Part shown: positions 25,613 through 37,714 of the stretch, in pieces
Layout: every line of letters begins with the position of its first letter
Position numbering within the stretch: position 1 is the stretch's first letter
Assembly (NCBI RefSeq): GCF_910596095.1
Contig: NC_056539.1
Location: 21,877,001 to 21,941,000, forward strand
DNA: 64,000 nucleotides
Direction: 5' to 3'
Source: Thunnus maccoyii
Lineage: Eukaryota > Chordata > Actinopteri > Scombriformes > Scombridae
Notes under the pieces: model-generated
What the model was told of the DNA's origin: nothing
Databases searched by the model: none
The model's input: the letters and a program-made list of their open reading frames with translations, nothing else
Program-made: the position numbers and the translations under genes

Positions 25613-27164
25613 CAGTTCTGCCTGAAAGTTTGTGAACCCTTTAGAATTTTCTCTATTTCTGCATTAATATTACCTAAAAGGTCATCAGATATTTACACAA
25701 GTCCTAAAACTAGATAAAGGGAACCCGATTAAACAAATGAGACAAAAACATTAAAGTTATTCATTTATTTATTGAGGAAAATTATGCAATCTTACATATT
25801 TGTTTGAGGCAAAAGTATGTGAACCCTTGCTTTCAGTAACTGGTGTGACCCTCTTTTGCAGAAAATGTTTTCGGTAACTGTTTATCCGCCGTGCACCTCA
25901 GCTTGGAGGAATTTTAGCCCATTCCTCCTTACAAAATAGTCTCAACTTGGAGATGTTGGTGGGCGTCTTTGCACTAACTGCCTGCTTCAGGTCCTTCCAC
26001 AGCATTTCTATAGGATTAAGGTCAGGGCTTTGACTCGGCCATTCCAAAACATTATCTTTCTTCTGCTCTAACCATTTTTTGGTTGAACGACTTGTGTGTT
26101 TAGGGTTGTTGTCTTACTGTATGACCCACTTTCTGTTGAGCTTCAGTTCACAGACGGACACCTTGACATTTTCCGGTAAATGTGCTGGTATAGCTAAAAA
26201 CTCATAGCTCCTTCAATGATTGAAAGCTGTCCTGATTCAGAGGCAGCAAAGCAGTCCAAACCATGATATGCTGCTTATGCTGGAATGCAGTGTTTGCTCA
26301 TCACCAAATATAATGCTTCTCTTTCAAGCCAAAAAGTTCAACTTTGGTGTCATCCATCCACAGAACATTTTTCTAATCACCCTCTGGCTTATCCACGTGG
26401 TCTTGAGCGAACCGCATATGACAGCTATGTTCTTTTTGGAGAGAAGTGGCTTTTTTCCTTGCAACTCTGCCATGCACACCATTGATGTTCAATGTTCTCC
26501 TGATGGTAGACTCATAAACATTGACTGTTGCCACTGCATGAGAGGCCCTTAGTGTCCTAGATGTTACCCTGGAGTCCCTTGTGGCCTCCTGGACTATTAC
26601 ACACCTGCTCTTGGTGTGATCTTTGTTGTTCGACCACTCCTGAGGAGGGTAACAATGGTGTTGGACGTCTTCAATTTGAACATGATCTGCCTGACAGTCG
26701 ACTGGTGGATTCCAAACTCTTTAGAAATGGTTTTATAACCCTTTCCAGCTTGGTGAGCATCAATAACTCTTCTTCTAAGGTCCTCAGAAATATCCTTTAT
26801 TCCACAAACCTGCGTTGTGAAGCTCAGACTTTGATAGTGAAGACCCAGATTTCTCTTCTTAAAATAAGACAGGGCCTCCCAGATTCACACTTGATTGTCA
26901 TCCCATTGATTGAAACACCCAACTCTAATTTCCTCTTCAAATAAATCGATAATCCTAGAGGTTCACATACTTTTGCCACACACAAATATGTTACATTGGA
27001 TCATTTACCTCAATAAATAAACAAACAAGTGTAAGGTTTTTGTCTCATTTGTTTAATTGATGTCTCTTTATCCAGTTTTAGGACTTGCATGGAAATCTGA
27101 TCACATTTTAAGTCATATTTATGCTGAAATAGAGCAAATTCCAACAAACTTTCAAGCAGCAATG
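25613..27164 (-). mobile_element. Tc1/mariner transposon, near full length but decayed
   Basis: The left end CAGTTCTGCCTGAAAGTTTG is matched by the right end CAAACTTTCAAGCAGCAATG, with TA on both sides (25611-25612 and 27165-27166). The 1552-bp length suits a complete Tc1 element. The transposase is on the - strand: around 25975-26060 the complement reads as the SPDLNPIE-type catalytic region. Stops and frameshifts make it non-functional. It is the same family as the element at 2857-3927. Confidence 0.88.
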
Positions 27165-27166
27165 TA

Positions 27167-29180
27167 AATCTCTTACTAGGTTTCAATTATAAATAAATAA
27201 GCAACAAAGCTAATTAGTCAGTCTGAAACTGAAAAGGTAAATTCTTGGTAAATATGAGTATGAATTGTGGAATTAAGCTGACTTGTTATAATGTCAAACT
27301 GAAAACTGAGAGCCACAACATCCGTGCTCAGTTTCACACTTAAGTCCTGTGTTAAACTGTCAAGGCTATACAGCTTACAGGCCAACTGCCCTGTATTTGG
27401 TGATCTGCTGGCATAACCTGCAAAGGGTGCAGTGGAGGACAGGGCAGCACTGCTCTCTTGTAGAGTCCTTGGTAAAATGGAGTAGTCCTCTGTCAGGGAC
27501 TCCATCAGGGCTCATGCATATGCTGGGGGAGATAAAAATATTACATCACATTCAATTATATAATATTTACTACATGCACTGACTCAAATGATAAATTAGA
27601 TTAAATGACTGACTGAGATTGCTAACTGGCTGATGATGGCTGGCCTCCACAGCTTCAGGTACCCCACTCCTTCTTCTTTATGCCTGCATTTAAAGCCTCC
27701 CTGGACCTGTTTCAGAACACAAACAATATGTTGAAAAGAAAATGTCAGACAAACAAAAACAAACAGCCAACTTAAACTAAACTACAAACATCAGGATACA
27801 TTTTTTTACCAACATGCCAGGCATTAAAGAAATGGTTTGTTCCTTCTGTACACAACAAATACCAGTAAAGTTGATGTCTCTGTGTTGCCTACATTCAGTA
27901 AAAGCCTCCATTTGTAAAAATCCATCTTGCCCTCTTTTGTTTTGAAATTCTGCACATCAACAGATTTCAAAACTTGACTTGATCTAATTTTTTTCTCATT
28001 GTGGTCTTTAAGGATCTGTGTGTTTTAACAAAGGCAAACACAGAAGACCAGTTTGGTAGCCCAGTTAATAGATTCATGTGAGGAATCCTTCATTAGTTTG
28101 GAGCAAAATATATAATAGATTTTTATGATAATTATAAAAATGTTTAAAAAAAAAAATCACTTCTGAGGAAGATGCCCCCTAGTGGTTTGGGGCTTTAATA
28201 TTAATTACCTATTAATTAATACATGAATAATACCTAACAAAAATCAAAATACTCCTGGGAGCATCTTACTCCAGATAGTGGGGCTTTTTTTTGGTATTTG
28301 CTATAAGAACTCCATTTAATACTCTACCAACACATAACCCCACAAACTGTGTTGGTTTATGCATAATGATACTGTAAACACTGAAACCACATTCAAACAC
28401 CTTGTGACTTTTCAGTAAATAGACAATGTTCTTAAGGGGGGCATCTTCCCCCCTCTTCCCCTACTGTGCAGATAGAAGGAAACGTGTTGAATTTGTGAAA
28501 TATGGTGTACTGTTATAGATAAGACTACTCAACAATATAAAGTAGGTAGCTTCACTTTGTGATGACGTCTGGTGTCATCTTTGTTTGGCCTTGTGGTTTA
28601 CCTGTCTGCTGTGTCTCTGCAGGTGTTCGTTAAGGCAACTGGCAACACCTTAGGGCCCACAGGGTTGCAGCTGCAGCAGTCTCTCTCCTTCCTCTGACTG
28701 CTTGCTGCTGCGGCTGCTGCTGCTGCTGCTGCTGTTGCTTTAGTTCTTGGTTTTTGCTTTCATGCGCCTTACAACACACACACATACACACATTTACCAA
28801 CCATGCACACTAGCACTACTGATTATACTGTCATCCACACCCCATATTGTTAATATTTAGTGAATTCGTTTAATTTGATTTAATAAATTATCTTTTGTTA
28901 ACTCTTTAACATGGTGTGTCTCCTCTTTGTTGTGGCCACTTGAGCCAAGTCATAATAATTTTGACTACAACAGAAAAATTCTAATCAATGCATCAGTAAC
29001 AATAAACTTATTATATAATATGAACCAATACACTCACCATTTTTTAAAAAGTATATTGGGAGGCAGTTACTTTTAAGACTTTCAGTACATTTTGTAGAAA
29101 ATAGCATACTTCTATATTTTACTCCAGTAAGGTTTTTGAAAGCAGGATTTTGACACTGCAGTATCGCAACTTTAACTTAA
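27167..29180. other. Intergenic stretch with simple repeats
   Basis: No gene is supported. A CTG/CAG-type trinucleotide run lies at 28701-28738. GAAGATGCCCCCT at 28168-28180 has an inverted partner GGGGGGCATCTTCC near 28435-28448, perhaps a short inverted-repeat element. The rest is AT-rich and featureless to me. Confidence 0.4.
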
Positions 29181-29555
29181 AGCCTCACTCCACTCAAAAT
29201 GTGGTTTTCTTTTCACTGGGTGTTTGAGCTTCATGTGCAGATTGATGTATGTGCAGAATTTGAAACCAGAAGTTTTCACATTCGTCTGATGAAAGTAGAA
29301 AGTTTCTCTGTGGTCATTGAAAATCAGATTTTAAGGCCTATGAGCAGGATTTGTGTCATCACAACTAGTCTGGAGCCCATCCTGGTCCAATATTCAACTT
29401 GTACAAGTGTGATGTGGAAACTTGAAGCCTCCAGTGCACATATGTGGGAGTAGTTAAACTTTTGAAATTAAAAATATTAACATATTCATAGATTCTGCAG
29501 TTTTTAATGAGGGAGAAGGATGAGATGCACAGAGCTTCATCATCCAGCGCGCAGA
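29181..29555. repeat. Interspersed repeat, copy 1 (GTGTTTGAGCTTCA family)
   Basis: TGTTTGAGCTTCATGTGCAG, TTTTCACATTCGTCTG, GAAAGTTTCTCTG and TGTGATGTGGAAACTTGAAG recur in order at 56465-56815. Non-coding. Family unknown to me. Confidence 0.6.
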
Positions 29556-29789
29556 CTGTCCTTGTTACCGTCTAGTAGACGATACAGGATCACAGCCGCA
29601 CATACCACCAACAGGTCATCGGGCTTTTTTTTAACTCACATATCTAAATATTCCGCATAGCATATTTGCTTACCTGCTTGTCTGCACTGTCTACTGTTTA
29701 CTGCACTGCTTATATAAAAAATGCACTATCAACCAGGACTGCTACATATCCAATGTGCAATACTGTTGTATACACCTGTCACTTTTACT

Positions 29790-29865
29790 TTTAAAAATAA
29801 ATTCTCATTTTATGTAGAAAACTTTCCCATGGGAAAGTGGTCTCATACTTTTGGACCCTACTGTA
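29790..29865. mobile_element. Tc1-type terminal fragment
   Basis: CTTTTGGACCCTACTGTA preceded by GGGAAAGTGGTCTCATA is the outer end of a different Tc1/mariner family (ends of type TACAGTNGGGTCCAAAAG). No partner end was found nearby, so it is a solo end. Confidence 0.5.
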
Positions 29866-29902
29866 TATATATAGTATTATATTTTATTTATATATCATTT
29901 TT

Positions 29903-31644
29903 AGGGCCCGAGCACCGACCGGTGCGAAGCCCTATTGAAACTGAAGGAGTTATTATTATTCCTCTGAAACAAACGCATTTTTGAGGGCCTAAACATGCAC
30001 GAAAACTCATGAAAATTTGCACAGATGTCAGGACTGGCGAAAATTTCGATATTTTATGGGTCTCGAAATAAAGCGGGACAAAATGGCTCGACAGCGCCAC
30101 CTAGAAAGTCAAGAAAATTGAGCCCCTCGATACAGATTGTCGTAGGAGAACGAAATTCGGTATGCATATGTATCATGACCAGACGCACCAAAAAGTCTCA
30201 AGGACACATAGCCTAACTCCAACAGGAAGTCGGCCATTTTGTATCAAAGTTGAAATTTTGCACCGATTTTGTCATTTCCAGCCCGCATACTTTAACGAAC
30301 TCCTCCTAGAGATTTGACCCCAGGACTTTCAAATTCGGTCCGTATCATCTACAGGCATAGGAGATTAAAAGTTGCTAAAACAATTCTCATTAGTCTTTCC
30401 TAGGGGGCGTGGCTGGGCGGCGAATTTCGATCCTTCGCCATGAAAAATGAAACGGCTATAACTCCGGCATACATGATCCTAAGAGAGCCAAACCTTTTGT
30501 GCTTCATAAGAGTCCCGCCCTGAACGGGTCCATGTGACAATACAGGATATGAGTCATAGCGCCACCTCCTGGCAACAGGAAGTTACATGTTTTACGCTCT
30601 GACGCCCTGTGGGCAGCACGGTGATCGAATCCAGCTGAAATTTACTGAGAATAGCCTCAAGACCTTGGAGATCTTATATTATGAAGTTGGTGACCCTTCG
30701 TTGAAAGGTGTTGCCATGGCGACGCGGCGAATTTCGATGTGACGCCATGAAATTTCAATGCCTTATAACTTGACTCCACGTGGTCTGATCTTTTCCAAAT
30801 TTCATATGCTTGTTAAGAGTCCCAATCTGAACACATGTTCAGTCTCATATTTAGCGAAAGTCATAGCGCCACCTACTGGCAACAGGAAGTATCATGCGTC
30901 GTACTTTGTCTAATTACTCCTAGGAAATTTGGCTGATGCACCTGAAATTAAGTCAGCTAATAAACAAGACCTTGGTGATGCTACATTTGGCAGCTCATGA
31001 CCCAAAACTGAATGCTGTTACCATGGCGACACATCCTTCGCCATGAAATATGATACTGTTTTTCAGGGAGAAGGGATTGCTCTACAGTCATGAAACTTGA
31101 CACACATGTCTAGAGTGATGTCAGCTAAAATCCTATGTGGTCGCTTTGAATGGGCGTGGCAAAATGGCTCAACAGCGCCCCCTTTAAAATTTCAAAATTG
31201 CAGCCCCGCCTTCCAGATTAACGTAGAAAGATGAAATTCACAGGGCACATGTATAATGTCAACACGCACAAAAAAGCCTCTTGAAGCCTTATTGTAAGTT
31301 GAACAGGAAGTCGGCCATCTTGAAAAACTGGTCAATTTTCGCCTTTTTTTGGTCATTTCGCATACCTTGTATTTTAACGCACTCCTCCTACAGATTTCAT
31401 CGTAAGGACTTCAAAATCAGTGTGTGTCATCTAGAGTAGTGTATGATCATGATGGTTTGGCCGTGGCGTGGCGTTGAGTTTTGATGTTTCGCCATGACAG
31501 AGGAAATTGATATAACTTGAGTGTACATGGTTGGATCTGCCTCAAACTTTACACAACAAGTCACTGACAAAAGCCCTTCGACTGAGCGTCACTTCGACAT
31601 GCGCTGGGGTGCGAGGGCCCGATCATCGCTGCTTGCAGCTTTAA
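29903..31644. mobile_element. 1.7-kb modular non-coding repeat (GGGCCCGAGCACC type)
   Basis: It starts AGGGCCCGAGCACCG and ends GAGGGCCCGATCATCG, GCTGCTTGCAGC, TTTAAT. I recognise these termini from an abundant fish repeat but cannot name its class. The interior consists of diverged modules: CATAGCGCCACCTNCTGGCA plus ACAGGAAGT at about 30556 and 30863, CCATGGCGAC at about 30714 and 31022, and AACAGGAAGTCGGCCAT at about 30221 and 31302. No transposase or other long reading frame is seen. Local GC is clearly above the flanks. Confidence 0.7.
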
Positions 31645-32262
31645 TTTATATCTTATATTCTATATTTTATGACCAGTGCTCTTACTGCTGAGTTGACCTG
31701 TTTCCTGGTCCAACACAATTCATTGGACCATTGACCCTGTGTTAACCTACATCTGACTAATAAAACTGAAAACTGAAGCAGAGATGCCATTTTAAGGATT
31801 TTAAAGTAGTAATTGTACTTTTTGTGTGGAAAAAAATGATGATGTGAAAAAACACATCAGACACATATTATTGTTCCAAGCAGAGTGTTTTAATACATGT
31901 CTGGAGGGGATTTTTAAGTAGGCTGAATGAATACTTCTTTTTAACAATGGTTGGCGACCCATTTGGACCAACTGGTCAGCCTCCCAGCATCCATAGGAAC
32001 CTATATACCTGTGGACATGTCACTGTGGCGCCGCCCAGTGGTGAGAAGCAGTCATTGCAGAGGGAGGACGGGTAGGCAACAGCCGGTAGGAGAGGTCATC
32101 ACCGTTCACCACAATCCCTGGGAAGAGGCGGTTGTTGTCAGTTCACGCCTGGATAACAGGCTGTGTCAGTACTTTTATAACGCCATGAGCAGGCCAATTG
32201 TGCCGCTGACCTTCTGGTAATATTCCTGAAAATGCCCCATGCGTGTTTCTCTGTGCTAGAAG
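31645..32262. promoter_or_regulatory. Probable klhl26 promoter and 5' UTR region
   Basis: Sequence upstream of the klhl26 start becomes richer in GC and CpG from about 32020, continuing through exon 1 to about 32500, like a CpG-island promoter. No TATA box was identified. An 89-codon open frame at 31951-32220 has no recognisable content. Confidence 0.35.
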
Positions 32263-35200
32263 ATGGCGGAGTCGGATGGTGGGGATTTTGCTTCGAAACA
32301 GCTGCAGAACAGGTGAGTGAGTTAGCCGGGATGAGGCTGTGGTGGGTCCACGGGGGTCGGGCTGGTCCCTCAGTGTCTTCCTGAACGGAGCATCTGAGGC
32401 TCCGGGTCTGCAGCCCAATCCCGGCCCGGGACCCGGCTTCCCAGCCTGAGTCCAGGAAACACCGTGGATTTGCACGGGGCCTCCTGGCATCCACTCTGCC
32501 TGCGCTTTCTATCCATGATCTGCAGAAGAAATTAAGTAAGGACGTAACATGAGTCCAGTTAGAGAAGTAAACACGCCAAATGCAGCCTGCTGTGTTGTTG
32601 TAGCTCAACTTCAACACATGTTGTTGACGATTTGGTAAATAGTATCATGGCTCAATACATGGTCAGTACTTACATAATATAAACAATAATTTGTTCGCAA
32701 TATGGGGTCAAAACTGTCAGCAGTCATGATGAACTGCAACAGTAAACCAACAAAACACATTATAGTCAGTTGCACACAGCAATACAACTGTTTTTTAAAA
32801 GGGATTAAAAGACTACAGTTTGCTAAACAAACTTAAAAGATGTGAAAAGTATTAGTAAAGTTTCATGCTCCGATCTATCAAATTTATATCATTGATTTAA
32901 ATTTGATGCAACACCTTTTTAAGGCCAATGGTAAGGACAAAAAAATCAAAGAGAAAGAAAATATCTGAAAAAAATGTGCTGATCAGCTACTTTGCGCTTA
33001 AAACATAAAACATTTTGAGGATGTTGAGGATTCCTAAAATTTGGTTATTAAAATAGTGTGACCAATATTCAGTACCAGTCAAGTGAGTCCAGACTTTTGA
33101 CCGGTACTGTATGTACTGACTTGGGACATTTTACAGTTTAAAAATAAACTTGCTCTCTGGTGGAGACCCTGTTTCTAAATTTCTGCAAACACATCTTTGG
33201 CTTTTCTGTGCCGCAGTGTCTTGTCACTTATCAGCCAAAATATGACCTGTGATAAGCTAATATTTGCATTTATTGATCAAGCTCTATTACTTTCTAAATG
33301 TAAAGTTCAGTCAAGATTTTGTTCTCTTGGATATTACTTTATGTGCTTCTTGAGACACCAGACTGACACCAGATGTCCTTGGCTTACTCAGATCATCAAA
33401 TTTAGCTAATAGAATAGTTCCTAATGAGGTAACGACCAATATAAAAATTAAGATGAGAGAAGAGGAAGCGTTATTTTCATCACATCCTTGAAGACTGTCC
33501 TTTGGAAAGTCCTGAAAAGTATGAAAACTGTCTTCATCTGTAAACGGTTGAACAGAAAAATGGTTGCGTTGATCCATTGATGCACAGTCCTAAATGCTTC
33601 ATTGCTTCAGCCCTCAGTCCATTTTGATTTAAAGTTACTACAAGGAACTTTGAGTTGTGTCGATTTTAGAGGCCCCTGTGGACAAAAACGGTCATGTTTT
33701 CCCGAAATAAAGACTGCATTTCCCATGAGCACCGCCGCCTCGTGTCGCAAAGATCTTGGCTAGCATGTGCATTTGTTTTGGAAGCGAGTGAAAGAAAGAC
33801 ACTACTTATTTATAGTACTGTTTTTCCTTTTTAAACACAGCTGTTTGCAGGATGCTTAGCAATGAGGTAATGTATCTATTTGTGGCTATGTAAGATTAGC
33901 CTAATAATTATAATATGTCGATGGTGAAGCCAAGTAAACTTTGTTTTAGTACCGTTCATACACCTAGGTTACATGTAAGGCTGCATTCACCACCAAATTC
34001 GGCAATGCAGCACCTTCCCACAGGGTTGTGTGGACATGTGGGCGTGTTTATTTGTACAAAATAACATTTTATTTCTCAGATTCACTCCTTTGTTCTTGCT
34101 ACACTGCCGCTCACTCTCTTCATTTACTTGCTTGCGCTCTCGTCTTCTTTAAAATGAGTCAGGAACCTGACAACAAGTCTAACTTTACTTTTAACGTTAT
34201 CAAACGTAGAGAAATGTCCTCCCCTCGTCTTTGTGCTCCCTCATGCTACAATGCTACATATAATGTAAACATAGGCTTTTCCGGTCTATGTGCTGTAAAT
34301 CGTTTTGACTGATTTTGCAGGGAATCGGACCCAGTGGCACGCATTTTGAATAACTAGCCTATATCGAAATAGCCAATCTTCTCCTGATGGTCTTGTTTGC
34401 TTATGTAGGTCATATGGAGGCATCAGAGGTATCATGAGACTGTTTCATAACCAGTTAAAAGTTCCTTGTAGTAACTTTAATATTTCATGACCTAGTTTTC
34501 CCCCCGGTGAGGTTGTTGGGTTTGAACAATGGGATCATCCCCTTCATACACATGTGGTGTGTAGATGCGTTTTGGTTGTCTGATATTTGATTGGATGCCA
34601 TTTTTGGCTCTTGTTAAACAAAGCAGGTCAGTAGAGGAAGTGCTAACACAAACCAACGTGGCAGCTGTCACAGTACAACTGGGACTTCTCTGCCAGTCCC
34701 ACTTGTCTGATGACATTTGTGCTTCTGCATTGGGTTTAGTTTTGGAAATGTTTTGACTTTAGATGATGCCAGTTGGCAGTCAGTTGTGAGGACTTGCTGT
34801 TCTTCTTTCTTTTATGTCCTAGAAAATCGATAATTCTTGGGTTTTAGACTGTTGATTGGACAAAACAAGCTATTTTAAGACATCAACTTGAGTTTTTGGA
34901 CTTTTTAAAGGGGCATTTTTTTCAGACATTTTATTGATAAAACAATCAAATAATCTGCATATTATCATTATTGTAAATAATTGTTAGTCAAAGCCCTGCT
35001 TCTTACAGTATCATGTTTCTGTTTGCTATAATAATCTTTCTATGTAGACAGCAAGACATCTCTAAAGGCAGAAACAACATTTCTACTCATAGCACTGTTG
35101 TGTTTACTCACTGTGCTGATATGTTCTCACTAATGTAAATGCACTGTAGACAACTGATTGAATTTACCCTTGGTTTACTGTAGCAGATTAAATTAAATTT

Positions 35201-37714
35201 CCATTAGAGATTTCTTGAGTTAACACCAGACAGTACATATCCACGCACAAATCACATTTTAATATTCTTGAGATATACAGCCTGCCTGACTGGAATATAA
35301 CAGCTTCTATCAGCATACATTCACTTCAAATATTAATCTGGATCTGAAGAAAGCTTAATTTGAGAAGAGTGTAGGATCCCTTGATTCACTCAGTGTGACA
35401 AGGCCTTTTTTTCTTCCAGTATGGCTAACAAGAATAGCACCCTGCGCTGTACATTCTCAGCCCCGAGCCACAGTGCCACCCTCCTCCAGGGCTTGTCGGT
35501 CTTGCGGGCTCAGGGTCAACTACTTGACGTCGTGCTGGCCATCAATGAGGAGCGCTTCCAGGTCCACAAAGCAGTGCTGGCCGCCTGTAGTGATTACTTC
35601 AGGTTAGTCTGAATCACAAGACTTCTCATTAAGCATTTACATTTTAAATTCAAAGCACTTAGCTGATGCTCTTGTTCAGAGGCATTTACACTGAGTGCAG
35701 AGTAAGCTGTAGGTTATAGATCAATTGTATTGAAAGCAATTAAGTTGGAAGAGGAAGGTAAAGAAGGGAGAAATGTGCAACACACAACAAATTACAAATT
35801 GATGCAACTTACATATATTTACAGTATAATGTTCCCGCTGATCATGAAAACTTTGACAGACTAAAAAGATGCATTCCTGACAGAGAGAGTCGGGAAGTTT
35901 GGGAAAGACAAATGATGATCCATACTGTAAATTAGGGATTTGTACAGTATATACACTGTTACGGTATAAAACTGTAGCCACTAGTACTACACAATTTCTC
36001 ATCATTTTGTTTTCATTAAATGGTGGTTTTCCACTCAACTGCCATTGACACCATAAAGAGGAAAACCTGCATTTAGAAGAGATTAAATTATGAAAATGTC
36101 ATGTAGTTTACTGACTTGTTCTTGTGTTGCAGAGCAATGTTTACCGGAGGCATGAGGGAGTCAAATCAAGATACCATTGAGCTGAGGGGTTTGTCTGCCC
36201 GAGGACTAAAGCATATCATTGACTTTGCCTACAGTGCAGAAGTCACTTTAGACCTGGACTGCATTCAAGATGTCCTCGGAGCAGCTGTCTTTCTCCAGAT
36301 GGTTCCTGTTGTGGAGCTCTGCGAAGAGTTCCTCAAGTCCGCGATGAGCGTGGAGACCTGCCTGCACATCGGCCAGATGGCCACCACTTTCAGCCTGTCT
36401 TCCCTCAAGGAGTCAGTAGACGCCTTCACATTTCGCCACTTCCTCCAAATTGCAGAGGAGGAGGACTTTCTGCACATTCCCATGGAGCGCCTCGTCTTCT
36501 TCCTGCAAAGCAACAAACTGAAGAACTGTAGTGAGATCGACCTCTTCCATGCCGCCATCAGATGGCTCCAGTATGATGAGTCTCGGCGGGCTCAAGCCAG
36601 CAGTGTCCTCTGCCATGTGCGTTTCCCACTCATGCACTCGTCTGAACTGGTGGACAGTGTTCAGACGGTGGAAATCATGGTGGAGGATGTGCTGTGCCGC
36701 CAGTATCTCCTCGAGGCCTTCAATTACCAGATTCTTCCCTTCCGACAGCATGAGATGCAATCGTCACGGACACTCATTCGTTCTGACGTCATGTCACTCA
36801 TCACCTTTGGGGGAACGCCCTACACTGACAATGATCGCACCGTGAGCACCAAGGTGTACTATCTCCCTGACATCGCCTCCCGCCAGTTCAAAGAGCTGAC
36901 AGAGATGGAGACAGGGTGCAGCCATGCTTGTGTTGCCGTGCTTGATAACTTTGTTTACATTGTCGGTGGACAGCACTTACAGTACCGCAGTGGTGAAGGA
37001 GCAGTAGACAGCTGTTTCCGCTATGATCCACACCTGAGCCAGTGGCTGCGCATCCAATCCTTGCAGGAGGCACGAATCCAGTTTCAGCTCAATGTGTTGC
37101 ATGGACAGCTCTACGCCACTGGAGGGCGCAATCGATCTGGCAGTCTGTCATCCGTAGAGTGTTACTGCCCAAAGAGGAATGAGTGGACATATGTAGAACC
37201 ATTAAAACGTAGGATATGGGGTCATGCTGGGACTCCCTGTGGAGAAAAGCTTTATATCTCAGGAGGTTATGGTGTCTCATTGGATGACAAGAAAACTCTT
37301 CACTGCTACGACCCAGTATCCGACCAGTGGGACTTCAGAGCTCCCATGAATGAACCCAGAGTGCTGCATGCCATGATCAGTAGCAGGGATCGGGTTTATG
37401 CTCTTGGCGGTCGCATGGACCATGTGGACCGTTGTTTTGATGTGCTGGCAGTCGAGTATTACAATCCAGAGAACGACCAGTGGACGACCGTCAGTCCAAT
37501 GAGAGCAGGGCAGTCTGAGGCTGGCTGCTGCTTACTGGACAGGAAGATCTACATCGTCGGAGGCTACAACTGGCATCTGAACAACGTCACAAGCATCGTT
37601 CAGGTGTACAACACAGAGACAGATGAGTGGGAGAGGGATTTGCACTTCCCAGAGTCCTTTGCTGGCATTGCTTGTACACCAATTATACTTCCACAAAACA
37701 CCACACAACGTTAA
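32263..37714 (+). CDS. klhl26: Kelch-like protein 26 (BTB-BACK-Kelch)
   Basis: Coding exons: 32263-32312, 35420-35602, 36133-37714; introns are GT-AG, both phase 2. The sum is 1815 nt, 604 aa (human KLHL26 about 615). The start has a good Kozak context (A at -3, G at +4). The protein has a BTB domain at about 40-145 (GQLLDVVL, HKAVLAACSDYF, MFTGGMRES), a BACK domain at about 150-255, and Kelch repeats at about 305-595 with paired glycines (YATGGRN, YISGGYG, YALGGRM, YIVGGYN). Near-identity of blocks such as DFAYSAEVTLDLDC and YRSGEGAVD to human KLHL26 makes the name secure. BTB-Kelch proteins usually bridge Cullin-3 to substrates for ubiquitination; the specific substrate is not evident. Only the N-terminal 17 residues are poorly conserved. 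The next gene downstream is crtc1, in the same orientation. Confidence 0.96.
33068..33115. mobile_element. Tc1-type terminal fragment in klhl26 intron 1
   Basis: CAGTACCAGTCAAGTG and the nearby inverted ACTTTTGACCGGTACTGTA are the two ends of the common vertebrate Tc1 type (ends CAGTACCAGTCAAAAGT), left almost back to back by deletion of the interior. Confidence 0.55.
33629..34483. mobile_element. MITE-like element in klhl26 intron 1
   Basis: TTAAAGTTACTACAAGGAAC at the left is matched by the complementary GTTCCTTGTAGTAACTTTAA at the right, 855 bases apart overall. The interior has only short open frames with no transposase motif, so it is a non-autonomous DNA element. Its superfamily is not assignable from the ends I can see. 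Confidence 0.7.

Noticed and set aside
26220-26944. Two + strand open frames of 110 and 127 codons
   Set aside because: They are antisense to the decayed Tc1 transposase on the - strand.
27218-27505. 95-codon open frame on the - strand
   Set aside because: It contains no recognisable domain, no convincing splice sites link it to neighbours, and the length is plausible by chance.
29903-31644. Possible host non-coding RNA or CpG island
   Set aside because: Its termini and internal blocks are those of a repetitive fish element, so the higher GC is better explained by the repeat.
31951-32220. 89-codon open frame just upstream of klhl26
   Set aside because: The composition is not protein-like, no family is recognised, and it lies in the probable klhl26 promoter region.
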